Origin: CAVPDG01 sp963702535
Lineage (GTDB): Bacteria > Chloroflexota > Anaerolineae > Anaerolineales > UBA4823
Length of the DNA: 64,000 bases
Assembly (NCBI GenBank): GCA_963702535.1
Contig: CAVPDG010000012.1
Location: 62,001-126,000, forward strand
Direction of reading: 5' to 3'
Positions 8,688 through 18,160 of this stretch are shown here, in pieces. The notes below the pieces were generated by a model. The model did not search any database, was not told the DNA's origin, and saw nothing but the letters and a program-made list of their open reading frames with translations. Position 1 is the stretch's first letter, and every line of letters begins with the position of its first letter. The translations under genes were made by a program, and so were the position numbers.

Positions 8688-9731
8688 GTGAAGCAAAAAG
8701 TATGGTTGACTATTTTGATTGTCCTGCTACTCAGCGCCTGCACACCACCTGCACCCCAGCCAAGCCAGGTCGTTCCGGCTTCACCCGATGTATCTGCTAC
8801 CTTGACGGCGCCTACTGAACCCACTGAGACCGCCGTACCTCCCACTGCATCCAGCAGCCCGACCACTCCGCCGAGCTCTTTACCTCCCAGCGCGACCCCC
8901 ACCATGCCAATTCAATCCACAAACTTACCATCAGTCCCCTCGAGTGAGAGCATCATCATCAACCATGAATCGATCGCGCTGTTTGATAAGATCCCCGATG
9001 AATATCTAACGAAGGCAGCCGCCATACACCTTCTCTTCCGCCACGCGTCGGTCGGCTATAACATGACCGAGGGTCTGGATTGCCTGATGGGTAAAGTCCA
9101 GCCCCGCCCGCACTTCTGTGATGCCGGCATCCCGCCCCAGGAGGTCATCCAGGATCCAAAGTATGATCGCTCCAACTGGGTTTTTGAGTTTCACGCCCCC
9201 CCACCAGGCCAAAATCCTGGCTGGTGGGATAAGCTAAATTTGTTTGTAGATCGAGTTGATAACCCCGCTGCGGGCGAGAATTTTGATGCATATGGTTTCA
9301 AATTTGGCTATGTAGATGCCATCACTGGATCGGCAATTGACGATGAGTTCTTCCTGGAGGAGCCCGGCGGCACTTACCCTCATATCTCTGCTCTGGAAGA
9401 TCTCGAAAAGCGCCATCCGGATCAGCAGTTCATTTACTGGACGCTGGCGCTCGCTCGCATTGTCGGTACTCCAAATTCGCAAAGCTTCAACCAGCAAATG
9501 CGTGATTACGCGGCTGCTCACGGGAAAATCCTAATGGATATCGCCGATATTGAATCACATACCCCGGATGGACAGCCCTGCTACACAACCCCAGACAGTG
9601 GAATCGAAGTAATCTGCACAGATTACACCGACGAACGAGAAGGCGGTCATCTCAATGCTCTGGGCTCACTCCGCATGTCAAAAGCTATGTGGGTACTGAT
9701 GGCTCGTCTCGCCGGCTGGGATGGCAATTAG
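8688..9731 (+). CDS. Lipoprotein with Thr/Pro linker and SGNH-hydrolase-like domain, copy 1
   Basis: The start is taken as the GTG at 8688 because AAGGAGA lies 7 bp upstream; an ATG at 8640 in the same frame has no ribosome site and would spoil the signal peptide. The N-terminus (LLLSAC) is a lipobox. A Ser/Thr/Pro-rich spacer of about 70 residues leads to a domain with an HASVG motif near its start, YGFKFGYVD and YWTLALAR in the middle and GGHLNALG near the end. This order resembles SGNH/GDSL hydrolases (Ser block I, late Asp-x-x-His block), which is inference. Four cysteines are conserved with the next gene. The protein is exported and membrane-tethered. Confidence 0.82.
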   Translation: MKQKVWLTILIVLLLSACTPPAPQPSQVVPASPDVSATLTAPTEPTETAVPPTASSSPTTPPSSLPPSATPTMPIQSTNLPSVPSSESIIINHESIALFDKIPDEYLTKAAAIHLLFRHASVGYNMTEGLDCLMGKVQPRPHFCDAGIPPQEVIQDPKYDRSNWVFEFHAPPPGQNPGWWDKLNLFVDRVDNPAAGENFDAYGFKFGYVDAITGSAIDDEFFLEEPGGTYPHISALEDLEKRHPDQQFIYWTLALARIVGTPNSQSFNQQMRDYAAAHGKILMDIADIESHTPDGQPCYTTPDSGIEVICTDYTDEREGGHLNALGSLRMSKAMWVLMARLAGWDGN

Positions 9732-9948
9732 ATTGAGGATCCTTTCAATATTGCAACGCCTTATGCATCACTGCTTAAGTTCCGCTTAATACGACCTTTA
9801 TCCGCCCTTAAATCCATTTACAGCTTTCCCTGGCATAATAAAACTGTCAGATTGTGACGATCTATACTATTTCAGCCGGTGACTTGAAGATCAAAACCTA
9901 CTTTATCGGTTACGGCTGGATGATCATGAAACGTGAGGAATTTTCGAT

Positions 9949-10899
9949 ATGACCATTAAAAGCAAGCTCATCTTATTGCTCATTGGATTGATGCTTCTGC
10001 CGCCGATCAGCGCCAGCGCAACAACGGTGGATTACGCCGAGGACGCTCCCCAAGAACCGCTGGCATCCGGACGGACGATCTGGCTCCCCCAGGTAATTGC
10101 TCGCCCCGCCGCTCAATCGAGCGGGGCAATCCTGATCGATCACAATTCGATCGCACAATTCGATCGCATACCCACGAACTACTTACAGGCTGCAGCTACC
10201 ATCCGCTTCATATTCCGCCATGCATCGGTAGGGTGGAATATCAGTGAAGGCTTGAATTGTCTGATGAATAGCGTCTCCCCTCGCCCGTTCTTTTGCGATG
10301 CCGGTTTGCAGTCTTCCCAAATTGTCTATGATCCAAAATACAACCGCAACAACTGGACCTTCGAGTTTCACGCTCCTCCGCCGGGTCAGAATCCTGGTTG
10401 GTGGGATAAAGCCTGGCTGTTCATTGACCGGGTGGACTCCGCCTCCAATTATGACGTTTATGGATTTAAGTTCGGCTATGTAGATGGCATCCAGGGGTCA
10501 GGAATTGACGACGATTTCTTCGCCTATCACCCGGGAGACCAATTCCCCAGCATTCACGACCTAGAAGCTCTCGAAACTCGCCATCCTGGCAAGCGATTCG
10601 TCTATTGGACCATGGGTCTGGCTCGCATCGTCGGTACTCCCGACTCCCAGAGTTTCAACCAGCAGATGCGCACTTACGCATCCCAGCACAATAAAATATT
10701 AATGGACATTGCAGATATCACCTCCCACCGTCCCGATGGCTCTCCTTGCTACACAGCGCCAGGCAGCGGGATCGAAGTGATCTGTGATGAGTATACTGAT
10801 GAAACGCAAGGTGGGCATCTCAACGCACTCGGCATGCAGGTCATGGCGAAAGCCATGTGGGTCTTAATGGCTCGCATGGCAGGCTGGAATGGGAATTAA
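9949..10899 (+). CDS. Secreted SGNH-hydrolase-like protein, copy 2
   Basis: This 316-residue protein has a conventional signal peptide (LLIGLMLLPPISASA) instead of a lipobox, and no Thr/Pro spacer. Its domain is clearly a duplicate of the preceding gene: HASVGWN, CDAG, FEFHAPPPGQNPGWWDK, YGFKFGYVDG, GLARIVGTPDSQSFNQQMR and GGHLNALG match nearly residue for residue. One copy is anchored and one secreted, so a tandem duplication with different localisation is apparent. The Ser of HASVG and the His of GGHLN are candidate catalytic residues. The substrate is unknown; a surface carbohydrate ester is plausible from context. Confidence 0.82.
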   Translation: MTIKSKLILLLIGLMLLPPISASATTVDYAEDAPQEPLASGRTIWLPQVIARPAAQSSGAILIDHNSIAQFDRIPTNYLQAAATIRFIFRHASVGWNISEGLNCLMNSVSPRPFFCDAGLQSSQIVYDPKYNRNNWTFEFHAPPPGQNPGWWDKAWLFIDRVDSASNYDVYGFKFGYVDGIQGSGIDDDFFAYHPGDQFPSIHDLEALETRHPGKRFVYWTMGLARIVGTPDSQSFNQQMRTYASQHNKILMDIADITSHRPDGSPCYTAPGSGIEVICDEYTDETQGGHLNALGMQVMAKAMWVLMARMAGWNGN

Positions 10900-10961
10900 G
10901 CGATCCTGATGCTGTCAATCCATTCTTCCGATCCTACCGATTGCAACCCAAAGGTTATCCG

Positions 10962-13751
10962 ATGATCAATCTTCCAGGCATCACGCCTCGCCCACCGCTC
11001 GGCGGATCGCGGCGCAAGAGATCTGCCCGCCGCCTACTGACCCTATGGATCCAGGCGTTCCTCGTCTTGATCCTGGTGACAACCGTAACAGAACCTGCGA
11101 TCAACAAGGGGACGCCAGCATTCGCGGCGCTCGATCAACAATGGAACGGTCCAAGGCGGCAATTTCTCCCGATCATCGCCCGCCCCGAGACCAATACAAG
11201 CTCACCCTCTACTGGTTGGCCCATGGCAGGCGCTAATCCCCAACGCACGTCCTGGACACCGGACGAGGTGGGTGGCAACTTACGCGTCGAATGGTTCCGC
11301 CCCATTGAGGCTTACATCCCGCAGAACGCTCAGCTCATTGCCGGTTACGGAATGATCTATGTTTCGACTGCCCGTGGACTCTATGCGCTCAATGCAGCCA
11401 ATGGAAATCTTGTCTGGCGCTACGATACCGAGTTGCCACTGGGAAATTCTCCTACACTCGCAAACGGGGTTGTTTATGTCGGCGGGCACGATCGTAAGAT
11501 GCACGCCCTCGACGCAACAACAGGCGCCCACCTCTGGGAATTTGCGGAAGCCAAATCTGGCTATGATACCAATCCACTGGTCGTCAACGGTCGTGTTTTT
11601 GCCGGTAACCGGGATGGATATATGTACGCGATGGGAGCTCACGGGACTGCCAATCAAGGCAGACTGCTCTGGAAATATAAAACCGGCGGACCTATCCACC
11701 TCTCTGCCGCATATAAAGATGGCGTGATCTATTTTGCTGCGAACGATAACTTCGCTTACGCCTTACGCGCGGATAGCGGCGCGCTTGTATGGAAATCTCA
11801 AAAGATGCCTGGCGATGGCTACCACTCCTACTGGCCGGTTATCTACCAGGATAAGGTCATCTTTGCCGCTGCCCTGAGTTACCGCATTGGGCGCAACCCC
11901 GGTGGAGATAGCGAACCTCGCCTGGATGAACTGGAAGATATTTTCCCTGGCGAGGCCTGGGGATCTTACCTGAGCCCCAACCTGCAAGCGCAGAGCTGGA
12001 GCAACGGGTACCCCACCATCGACGCATCCAAAATCACCGAATACCTTGAGAACAACCCCAACGCCGACGCTCACAAGCACAAACCGTGGCGCCGAAACGT
12101 CATCGTTCTGAACACAAACAACGGCTCTGAGTATACCTTCGACTCAGACAACGACGGGTATGGTGAATACGCCCCAGTGTCACACTGGGGAACCAACAGC
12201 GGCAACCGCTATCCCCCCATCATCGGCCAGGATGGACTTCTCTATATCAACAATTTGTACATCAAGACAACCGATCCGCAGGGGCGTATCATGGGCTGGC
12301 GTCTCGGAACCAAATATTTCAGCCTTACGAATAACCAGGGTGCAATGGCAGAGCCTGAGGCGATCTCCGCCGGCGGTAATAAGATCTACCGCAGCCTTTG
12401 CTGCGATCGCGTGGGGGATTTCTTTGATATTCGTGCGGGTCAGGGCACCTATACCACGCTCTGGTCTTACAACCTGGCAGATTTAACCCCCGGTTATGAC
12501 GAGACCTGGACGATCCTGCCCGGCTGGCCCCGGTTACAGGGCTGGTATAAGGGGAATACGGGCAGCATCAACGGCATATACCACAACCATGGCGATCAGA
12601 ACCCCATCATTCCTTATAATGGCAGGCTTTACATTCACCGCAGCAATGCCATCATCGCTTTTGGTCCTGGCTCGTCACTGGGCAAGATACCCTTGCTACG
12701 CATCCAGAACACCGCCGACGCGCTCCAAACCCCGACCGTCGATGAGCTCAAAGGGCGCTTGGAAGTTGAGGTACAAAAGATCATCGATGCGGGTCATCTG
12801 CGCCCAGGTTATCTCAATAATGGACAATTTATGTACGGCGAGCTTGCCGATTATTTCCTAAACCCTGGAGATACGCTATATACCTTGTCGATCGCTTACC
12901 CGTATCTATCTCCTGCCCTCCAAGATCGCACTCGCACCTATTTACGCACTGAGTTCGCCAGCTACTTTGACCCAGTGATGTACGCAAGTATGGGCTGGGC
13001 AGAAGGCGCTGCTCGTGAAGCCATGCCTCTACCGCCCGAGGTACAGGCGTCATTGAGTGATTTTCCGAAACGAGAGATGGTCGGCGGTTTTTCTTGGTAT
13101 TACCCCCAGCATAACTTCTACGCCATGTGGAAGTATGCTCAGATCTTCCCCCAGGACGCGGCGCGCATCTATGAGTTGGCGAAAAACAAGCTCCAGGTTC
13201 CGCTACCCTCTACGCCCATTCCGGATTACTACTCCCAACGACCTTTTGAAGTGAATGCTTACTATGCTGGTTATACCGGCTTTCTCCGTCTTCAGGAAAT
13301 GGCCGGTAAGACCGTGGAAGACAGCCAGCTACGTACGAGCGTTATCAACGAGCTCAGCCGCATCTCGATCCTCAGGGCGACCACCTTTAATAAAGATACG
13401 CCCTATATCACCAACCAATACCACTGGCGCTCTTTGAATATCGCCCGCAATTTCATCTACATGACTCCGGAACTTGGCGATTATCTCTATCGCAATGCTT
13501 ACGCCAGAGTTCAGGGAGCAATCGATGAATATGAGTATGTTGCCCCCTACTGGTTTGTCACCCGTTATAAATCGATGATGAATGAAGGGGTTGTCTCGCC
13601 TCTTTATAACTCACCGGCTATGTTTCAAGCGAAAGCCTTTATCATGAAAGAAACCCGGGCTGAGCTGACCAAATACCTGGACGCGCCTGCATTCGAGCGT
13701 GGAGACTTGTTCTATATCCAAAACCTGGTCGCAGCGATCGAAGCGCCCTAA
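10962..13751 (+). CDS. Secreted PQQ-like beta-propeller protein with C-terminal alpha-helical domain
   Basis: The start at 10962 (MINLPG) is preferred because upstream codons overlap the previous gene; an AAAGG lies about 9 bp before it. A membrane segment (LWIQAFLVLILVTTV) forms the signal peptide or anchor. Residues about 85-560 hold PQQ-enzyme-like repeats (GLYALNAANGNLVW, KMHALDATTGAHLW, FAYALRADSGALVW). No PQQ dehydrogenase catalytic motif was recognised. The last roughly 320 residues are a separate, mostly helical region (YGELADYFLNPGD, WYYPQHNFYAMWKYAQ, NQYHWRSLNIAR) that I do not recognise and that could be an alpha/alpha toroid. It follows the two SGNH-like genes closely and probably belongs with them. 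Confidence 0.8.
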   Translation: MINLPGITPRPPLGGSRRKRSARRLLTLWIQAFLVLILVTTVTEPAINKGTPAFAALDQQWNGPRRQFLPIIARPETNTSSPSTGWPMAGANPQRTSWTPDEVGGNLRVEWFRPIEAYIPQNAQLIAGYGMIYVSTARGLYALNAANGNLVWRYDTELPLGNSPTLANGVVYVGGHDRKMHALDATTGAHLWEFAEAKSGYDTNPLVVNGRVFAGNRDGYMYAMGAHGTANQGRLLWKYKTGGPIHLSAAYKDGVIYFAANDNFAYALRADSGALVWKSQKMPGDGYHSYWPVIYQDKVIFAAALSYRIGRNPGGDSEPRLDELEDIFPGEAWGSYLSPNLQAQSWSNGYPTIDASKITEYLENNPNADAHKHKPWRRNVIVLNTNNGSEYTFDSDNDGYGEYAPVSHWGTNSGNRYPPIIGQDGLLYINNLYIKTTDPQGRIMGWRLGTKYFSLTNNQGAMAEPEAISAGGNKIYRSLCCDRVGDFFDIRAGQGTYTTLWSYNLADLTPGYDETWTILPGWPRLQGWYKGNTGSINGIYHNHGDQNPIIPYNGRLYIHRSNAIIAFGPGSSLGKIPLLRIQNTADALQTPTVDELKGRLEVEVQKIIDAGHLRPGYLNNGQFMYGELADYFLNPGDTLYTLSIAYPYLSPALQDRTRTYLRTEFASYFDPVMYASMGWAEGAAREAMPLPPEVQASLSDFPKREMVGGFSWYYPQHNFYAMWKYAQIFPQDAARIYELAKNKLQVPLPSTPIPDYYSQRPFEVNAYYAGYTGFLRLQEMAGKTVEDSQLRTSVINELSRISILRATTFNKDTPYITNQYHWRSLNIARNFIYMTPELGDYLYRNAYARVQGAIDEYEYVAPYWFVTRYKSMMNEGVVSPLYNSPAMFQAKAFIMKETRAELTKYLDAPAFERGDLFYIQNLVAAIEAP

Positions 13752-13759
13752 AAGCACTG

Positions 13760-16479
13760 CTATCGCTTACCGGCAGAGCGCCTGACCACAATCAGAGCTA
13801 GCCCTGCAGCCAGCCCAACAACCAGCAACGCCAGTACACCACCCACCAGCGGACCGGATAACCTGCTATTTGCAGTGACCGGTCCGCTTTGTGCTGTTGG
13901 TGCGATCTCCGTTGCTGCCGCTGGCGCTTCAACAGGAGTGGTTTCTAAGGACTGGCTGATAGGCTCGCTGGTGATGATAGTTATGGGCGTCTCCTGTGGG
14001 GTAGGTGGCGGAGGAGCAACGGTAACTACATCGTCTACAGTCGGTGTTTCTTGAGCGGGGACGACCTGGACGCTCTGGCGACCGGAGAATTGAAGGCTCT
14101 CTTCCACCAAAGTATCCGAAAGGTCATCCGTAGCAAAGACAACGAGCAATCGCCCATCTGAGGAAGTGTTCGCGCTCAGAGAAGTCACTTGAATCGCATC
14201 GGCTTCACCCAGCTCTAAAACGGGTTGCTCATTCCAGTCCTCGTTCTCCCACGTCCAGTGCCTGATGAACACCTTGCCGTTTACATCTGAGACAGCTTCC
14301 AACAGATTCAATCTTCCCAATGCGTCCTTTGTCACGCTGGAGGACCCGGTTTCTCCCCAAAACGAGTGAGATTAACAGCCTGATCCCAGTTTGCGCCATC
14401 GTCCATCGATATCTGGTCCCACAGGCTATTGCTTTCCCCGTCTTCGCTCAACCACATGCGATGAATGCTGTTCTGTCCATCGATGGCGATTGTCGCCCAT
14501 GCGATGGGCTGGTCCGCAACCAGCTCTGCTTCCGTCCAGCTCTGTCCCCCGTCAAATGAGCTGGCATAATACAAGGCTACTGCCCGGTTTCCTCTTCCAA
14601 GCACATTTTGCGTCCAGAGCATGTGCAGCATACCATCTTCTGTGATTGCCAGCTTTGGACTGTCCACCATATCCCACCCATTCTCAGCACCATCAAATAC
14701 CAATAAGGGATCCGACCAGGTTTCTCCCGCATCTGCCGAGCGGATGGTGTAAATACCACGCCCTTCATTGACCGGGACAGCATAAGCCACCACGAGCTCG
14801 CCGCTCGGGTCAAGGTTTACAGCAGGAGCACTGCCGCCATCTTGAGCTATCGGCAGGACCTGGGCGGGAACCCACTCAAAGGTGCTGTTAGCCAGGGCGG
14901 CATTTGCCCAGCTATAATATAGCTCACTGGTCAGGTCATCGCGCCACACCACAAACAATCGGTCCTTAGCGTCGATAACGGCTGAGGGGGCTTCAATATT
15001 ACCCGACGGTGAATCTAAAACGGCGATCGGGTCAGACCATTTTTGTTCCTCTTCGCGGGCATAGTAGACCTTCCATTTCGATTCCCCTTTATCATTTTTC
15101 TGGAACTGGTTCCAGAGCGCATGAAAACCGCCTCGACTATCGCTCAGAGCGGTGATAGAGCCATCCGCAACATCAGCGGTGATCAATGCTTGAGGCCTCG
15201 TCCACGCAGAAAGCGGAGGAAACCAGGTCTCCACATCCCCGATTTGGGCAGATGTTGCCCATACATCTCCCCCTCCGGCTTGATCACATCCAACAACCGT
15301 AATGCGATCGGGTGCGGTCTTCAATACCTGCCTGCAGCGGAAGTCAACTGCCCTGAAATTATCCTCGTCTGTGAAGGTGAACAACGTAGACTGAGGCTGA
15401 GGCTCACTCCAACGCGCGCCATCCCAGGCGGTGAGATAGGCTTCATCCCGGATGGAGCTCATCAATAACGTCAAACCCTCCTCACCCAGAATGAACTGGT
15501 TTTCCTGTGGACATCCGACCAGGTTATCAAACATCACCTGGCTCTCCGACCAAGTCTTGCCGCCGTCGGAAGAATACTGGCTGAGCTGGGTACAATCGAA
15601 ATCACTCTGGAGCGATGCATTCCAAACCAGAAGTACATTCTGGCCGTCAGGGTTGACTTTGATATGAAATGGTCCCGTGCTCACCGTGGTCGCGGTTGGA
15701 CCATCGATCATGGTAGCTTCACCCCAGGTCTGTCCAGCATCCTCCGATTTAATCAGTAAGACACGCTTTAAAGGCGGATTATCCCAGCCTACGTATACAT
15801 CTTGCGCACCGCCAACGTCTGTAACAGCGATATCGATGTTACCCGTCTTTTCAGTCAGTGAACGCATGTATGCAGATGGGTAAAGGTTTACAGGGTTAGA
15901 CCAGGAAGCTCCATTGTCGGTAGACTGGCGATAATACACTCCGGCGGGGAAATCGGGTGTATCCAGGTTGCGCACATACGCCAAATGTAGAACGCCCTGA
16001 GAATCCAGCGCCATATCATAGCTGGCAGATGCTGCCCCAATGATTTGCGTCCCCGCCCAGGTGCTGGGAGAGCCCAATCCATCCCCTCGCGACCAGCCCT
16101 GGTACAAGACTCCTTCCTCGTCAATCCAGAGAATCTGGATCCCGCCAGATGCATCCGGGTAAAGGCGAGGTATCTGGTCATCGAAAACATAGTCAGCAGC
16201 TACAGGACTGATCCATCCAGATTCATCTCCGGAGGTATACACCCAGTCTGCGAATTCATCCTTCCAGATCACATGCACCCGACCGCTCACATCAACGACA
16301 GCAACAGGATCAGACGTAGAGCCGGAGCGAGAGAGGTTCGTGGGCGCCGTCCAGTTGACGCCACTCGATTGTGCAAAGCCGCGCAGGCTATCGGCCCCGA
16401 TCAACGCGACCAATATCACTAATATTAAGAACAGGGTTAATCGAAACAAATTATTCCTGCGTGGCATATCCAATTGCAT
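13760..16479 (-). CDS. BNR-repeat propeller protein with C-terminal membrane anchor (one frameshift)
   Basis: Two abutting frames (16479-14332 and 14335-13760) make one protein: the break is at the four-C run at 14355-14358, and one extra base would join GEKPG to GETGSSSVTKD without loss. Intact length would be about 906 residues. The N-terminus has a signal peptide (LFLILVILVALIGADSL). Asp-box motifs (STDNGASW, SEDAGQTW, SSDGGKTW, SADAGETW, SFDGGQSW) indicate BNR/sialidase-like propellers, probably two. A Pro/Thr linker, a hydrophobic helix (GGVLALLVVGLAAGLALIVV) and RRSAGKR at the end give a cell-wall/membrane anchor. The start could also be the ATG at 16467. It is a paralogue of the gene at 5453-6985. 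Confidence 0.85.
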
Positions 16480-16495
16480 CCTTTTGGATTGAGTT

Positions 16496-18145
16496 CTAAT
16501 CGCTCTTGCTTGTCTGCCAGGTCAGATGCTGAAAACCAACACTCAGCGCAGACTTCACCGTTGACGGAGACGAGACGAGCATCTTCAAGTAGGTGAGCAT
16601 GGGTCCGGGACGGAATGCCCACTCGCGGAAGGCGCGCTTCTGCCAGTATAACAGGCGCTCGGCGCTCAGCTCGGGGTAATCCAGCACGGTGCCCTTATCC
16701 ATATCCACCTGCTCCCAACGCGTCCCGGGGCGGAACCAGCCTTTCTCCACAACTTCGAAGAAGAACGGCGTGCCGGGGTAAGGCGCTGCCACGTGGAACA
16801 AGGCGATATCCAACGGCAATTTTTTAGCGTAGGCTATCGTCTCCTGGATGGTCGTTTCCGTCTCGCCGGGCAGCCCGATGATGAAGTAGCCCCAGTTCTT
16901 GATGCCGGCAGCGTGCGCCCAGCTCAAGGCACGGACAACTTTATCGCGGTAAGCGCCTTTATGCGCATGCTTAAGGATTTCTTCATTGGCGCTTTCTATT
17001 CCCCAGGCGATCATCCAGTTTCCCGCGCGCCCCATGGTTCGCAACATTTCTTCATCCACATAATCGACCCGGCTGTTGCACAACCAGCGGATGTTGATCT
17101 TCTCCGCAATCATCCGCTCGCACAGCTCCATCACCTGCTCCCGGTTCACCGTGAACAGGTCGGCGTACATGTGGATGTTGTTGATCCCCAGCTCCTTCAG
17201 CCGCCACAGCTCTTCCATGATCAGCTTCGGCGACCTCACCCGCGCACTGTACTGGTAGCTCACATGCTTGATGCAGTATGTGCACCCTGCCGGACAGCCC
17301 CGGCTCGTCACAATAAACGTGAACGGCCCCTTGATCAGCGGCTCCCGGTACTTGTCCAGCGGCAGCAGCTCGTGCATCGGCATCGGCAGGTCATCCAGAT
17401 CGGCGATGAACGGCCGCGGCAAGGTCATCTTCACCTCCCCCTTCTCCCGGTAGGCGATCCCCCGGATCCCCGATAGCTCTACACTCCCGTCCTCCTTCAG
17501 CGACGGCTGGTACCCAGGATCGCACTTCTCCAGCATCCGCACAATCGCCTCTCCTCGCTCCCCCACCTTCCCCTCCAGGTGGTCGATCAGGTCGCGCAGC
17601 GTCAGGTCTGGCTCCCCCACCAAGGCGTAGTCCAGGCTCGGGTACGGGCGCATGCTCTCGCGCGGGATCGGCGTCACGTGCGTCCCAAACGCGATCGTCT
17701 GCGCCCCGCGCGCATGCGCCAGAAAACATCCGTACATGTCGTTCTCCAACGTCGGCGCCGTCATCTGCGTCACGTAGTACTTCGGCTGCCACCGCTCCAG
17801 CTCCACCCGGAACGCTTCCCACCCCATGCGCTCGGCGTTGGCGTCGATCACCTTCACCGTGTACGTCGGGTGCAGCAGCGCCGCCATCTGCGCCAGGCTC
17901 ACCTGCGGCCACACCATGTTCTCCCGCGTGCGCCGCCCTACCCGGTGCTGCGTCCGGATCCAGTAGCCCCCATCCGGCGTCGGCGGGTTCACCAGCAAGA
18001 CATCCACCGCATCCGCACCGCGCCCTGCCGAAAGCAGCCCCTGCCGCACGATCTCATCCGCATTCGGAAAGTCCGACATGCGCAGCTTCGCCAGCCGCCG
18101 CGTGCCTAAGTTTTCCAGATTGGCTTTCTCTTTATCGTCTGCCAT
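16496..18145 (-). CDS. B12-binding-domain radical SAM protein
   Basis: The start is the ATG at 18145 (MADDKEK), 15 bp after the preceding gene. Residues about 45-200 form a Rossmann-like cobalamin-binding domain (VDVLLVNPP, VKVIDANAE, LVGEPDLTLRDL). The radical SAM cluster motif CxxxCxxC is present as GCPAGCTYC at about residue 284. HMYADLFTVNREQV, AWGIESANEEILKHAHKG and GLPGETETTIQET are typical of the TIM-barrel core of this class (BchE/hopanoid-methylase-like). The reaction cannot be read from sequence. Its place between a GT2 and a BNR protein in a glycan operon suggests modification of a lipid or sugar, which is inference. Confidence 0.9.
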   Translation of the reverse strand: MADDKEKANLENLGTRRLAKLRMSDFPNADEIVRQGLLSAGRGADAVDVLLVNPPTPDGGYWIRTQHRVGRRTRENMVWPQVSLAQMAALLHPTYTVKVIDANAERMGWEAFRVELERWQPKYYVTQMTAPTLENDMYGCFLAHARGAQTIAFGTHVTPIPRESMRPYPSLDYALVGEPDLTLRDLIDHLEGKVGERGEAIVRMLEKCDPGYQPSLKEDGSVELSGIRGIAYREKGEVKMTLPRPFIADLDDLPMPMHELLPLDKYREPLIKGPFTFIVTSRGCPAGCTYCIKHVSYQYSARVRSPKLIMEELWRLKELGINNIHMYADLFTVNREQVMELCERMIAEKINIRWLCNSRVDYVDEEMLRTMGRAGNWMIAWGIESANEEILKHAHKGAYRDKVVRALSWAHAAGIKNWGYFIIGLPGETETTIQETIAYAKKLPLDIALFHVAAPYPGTPFFFEVVEKGWFRPGTRWEQVDMDKGTVLDYPELSAERLLYWQKRAFREWAFRPGPMLTYLKMLVSSPSTVKSALSVGFQHLTWQTSKSD

Positions 18146-18160
18146 TCGGGTACGCCTCAA

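Noticed and set aside
14332..14335. Two separate overlapping genes with ATGA-type coupling in the BNR protein
   Set aside because: The downstream part begins mid-domain and one extra base in the C4 run at 14355 joins the two without loss, so one gene is more likely.
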